Positions 5,593-6,178 of a stretch of 6,178 nucleotides of DNA are shown here, one piece after another. How positions within the stretch are numbered: position 1 is the stretch's first letter; each line of letters starts with the position of its first letter. The stretch covers positions 1-6,178 of the forward strand of contig CAJTMZ010000011.1 of NCBI GenBank assembly GCA_910577445.1, read 5' to 3'. The stretch comes from an uncultured Lachnospiraceae bacterium (lineage in GTDB: Bacteria; Bacillota; Clostridia; Lachnospirales; Lachnospiraceae). Under the pieces are notes generated by a model. It was not told the DNA's origin and ran no database searches. It worked only from the letters and a program-made list of their open reading frames with translations. The translations under genes and the position numbers were made by a program.

Positions 5593-6178
5593 ATGGAAAT
5601 TTATATCAGCGAATTTTCCAAATATGTGATTGCGTTGCTGATAGCTTTATATACCTACGAATGTTTTGCCGTATTTCGCTACGAGGAGGAAGAGCGGCGG
5701 CAGGGAATTTATTTCAGACAGAATTTTCTGATGTTTGTCATGCACTTTTCCTGTTTTGTGGTGATTTGCTTTGAGAAAAAGGATATCAACTACCTGTTTT
5801 TCTATGCTTTCGCACAGATTATTCTGTATGCGGTCAATGTTTTGTACCGGATGATTTATCCGAAGTCGAACCGGCTTGTAATCAACAATATGTGTATGCT
5901 ATTGGGTATCGGGTTCATTATTCTGGCAAGGCTTGATATAGGAAAAGCAATAAAGCAGCTTATTATCGTGGCAGTGTCCCTGGCGGTTGCCCTTCTGATT
6001 CCGTTTTTTGTCCACAAATTCAGGTTTTTAAAGAGTCTGAAATGGATATACGCTCTGGCGGGTATCGGGGCCCTTTCGGTGGTAATGATTTTGGGGCAGA
6101 CTACCTATGGGAGCAAATTGTCTTATTCCATAGGTGGACTTACCTTTCAGCCCTCTGAATTTGTGAAAATCCTGTTTG
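5593..6178 (+). CDS. FtsW/RodA/SpoVE-family (SEDS) peptidoglycan polymerase (3' partial)
   Basis: Multi-pass membrane glycosyltransferase that polymerises lipid II into glycan strands, normally paired with a class B penicillin-binding protein. The ATG at 5593 has AGAGGAG 8 bases upstream; 195 codons are visible with no stop before the window ends. The product is very hydrophobic, with likely helices near residues 11-27, 44-63, 67-88, 98-115, 121-143 and 150-168. The decisive motif is YGSKLSYSIGGLTFQPSEFVK (172-192), matching the SEDS consensus of G-(S/A)-x-x-W/Y-I-x-(I/L)-G followed by FQPSEF-x-K. That motif lies later than I expect for RodA or FtsW (about residues 90-150), so there appear to be extra N-terminal helices, as in long clostridial and actinobacterial SEDS proteins. 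Whether it serves division, elongation or sporulation cannot be decided from this part; proximity to zapA hints at division. Confidence 0.93.
   Translation, partial: MEIYISEFSKYVIALLIALYTYECFAVFRYEEEERRQGIYFRQNFLMFVMHFSCFVVICFEKKDINYLFFYAFAQIILYAVNVLYRMIYPKSNRLVINNMCMLLGIGFIILARLDIGKAIKQLIIVAVSLAVALLIPFFVHKFRFLKSLKWIYALAGIGALSVVMILGQTTYGSKLSYSIGGLTFQPSEFVKILF

Overview
The window looks like ordinary chromosomal DNA of a low-to-mid GC Gram-positive anaerobe of the Clostridia, most likely a Lachnospiraceae-type organism. The signs are AAGGAG/AGAGGAG-type ribosome binding sites, good sigma-A-type promoters, a sugar ABC transporter with no ATPase gene beside it, and the order ruvB - zapA-like - U32 'peptidase' - SEDS protein. 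I recall that order from clostridial genomes but could not check it here. All genes are on the + strand, and no intergenic gap exceeds about 130 bases.

Region 1 (1-1660) is the 3' end of a carbohydrate-uptake operon. It holds a MalF/UgpA-type permease, cut off at its 5' side by the window edge, then a complete MalG/UgpE-type permease 11 bases later. The solute-binding lipoprotein presumably lies upstream. The ATPase is probably a shared one encoded elsewhere.

Region 2 (1661-3256) begins with a clear promoter (TTGATT, 17 bases, TATAAT). It drives ruvB, the Holliday-junction branch-migration motor, and ruvA is not adjacent. A second strong promoter (TTGAAA, 17 bases, TATAAT) overlaps the ruvB 3' end and serves a ZapA-like cell-division protein with a long coiled coil. 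A 7-bp inverted repeat lies in the zapA leader, and a convincing intrinsic terminator follows zapA.

Region 3 (3370-6178) is a 740-residue U32-family protein of the RlhA type: N-terminal U32 domain, a middle region, and a second U32-like half with its own cysteine cluster. It is probably an iron-sulfur RNA-hydroxylation enzyme rather than a protease. A FtsW/RodA/SpoVE (SEDS) peptidoglycan polymerase starts directly at its stop codon and runs off the window with its N-terminal 195 codons visible. A class B penicillin-binding protein would be the expected next gene.

I found no RNA genes, mobile elements, CRISPR arrays or phage genes, and nothing I would call an undescribed system. The points most worth a second look are the two-headed U32 protein next to cell-division genes, the ruvB gene separated from ruvA behind a transporter, and the terminator inside an otherwise co-directional housekeeping cluster.
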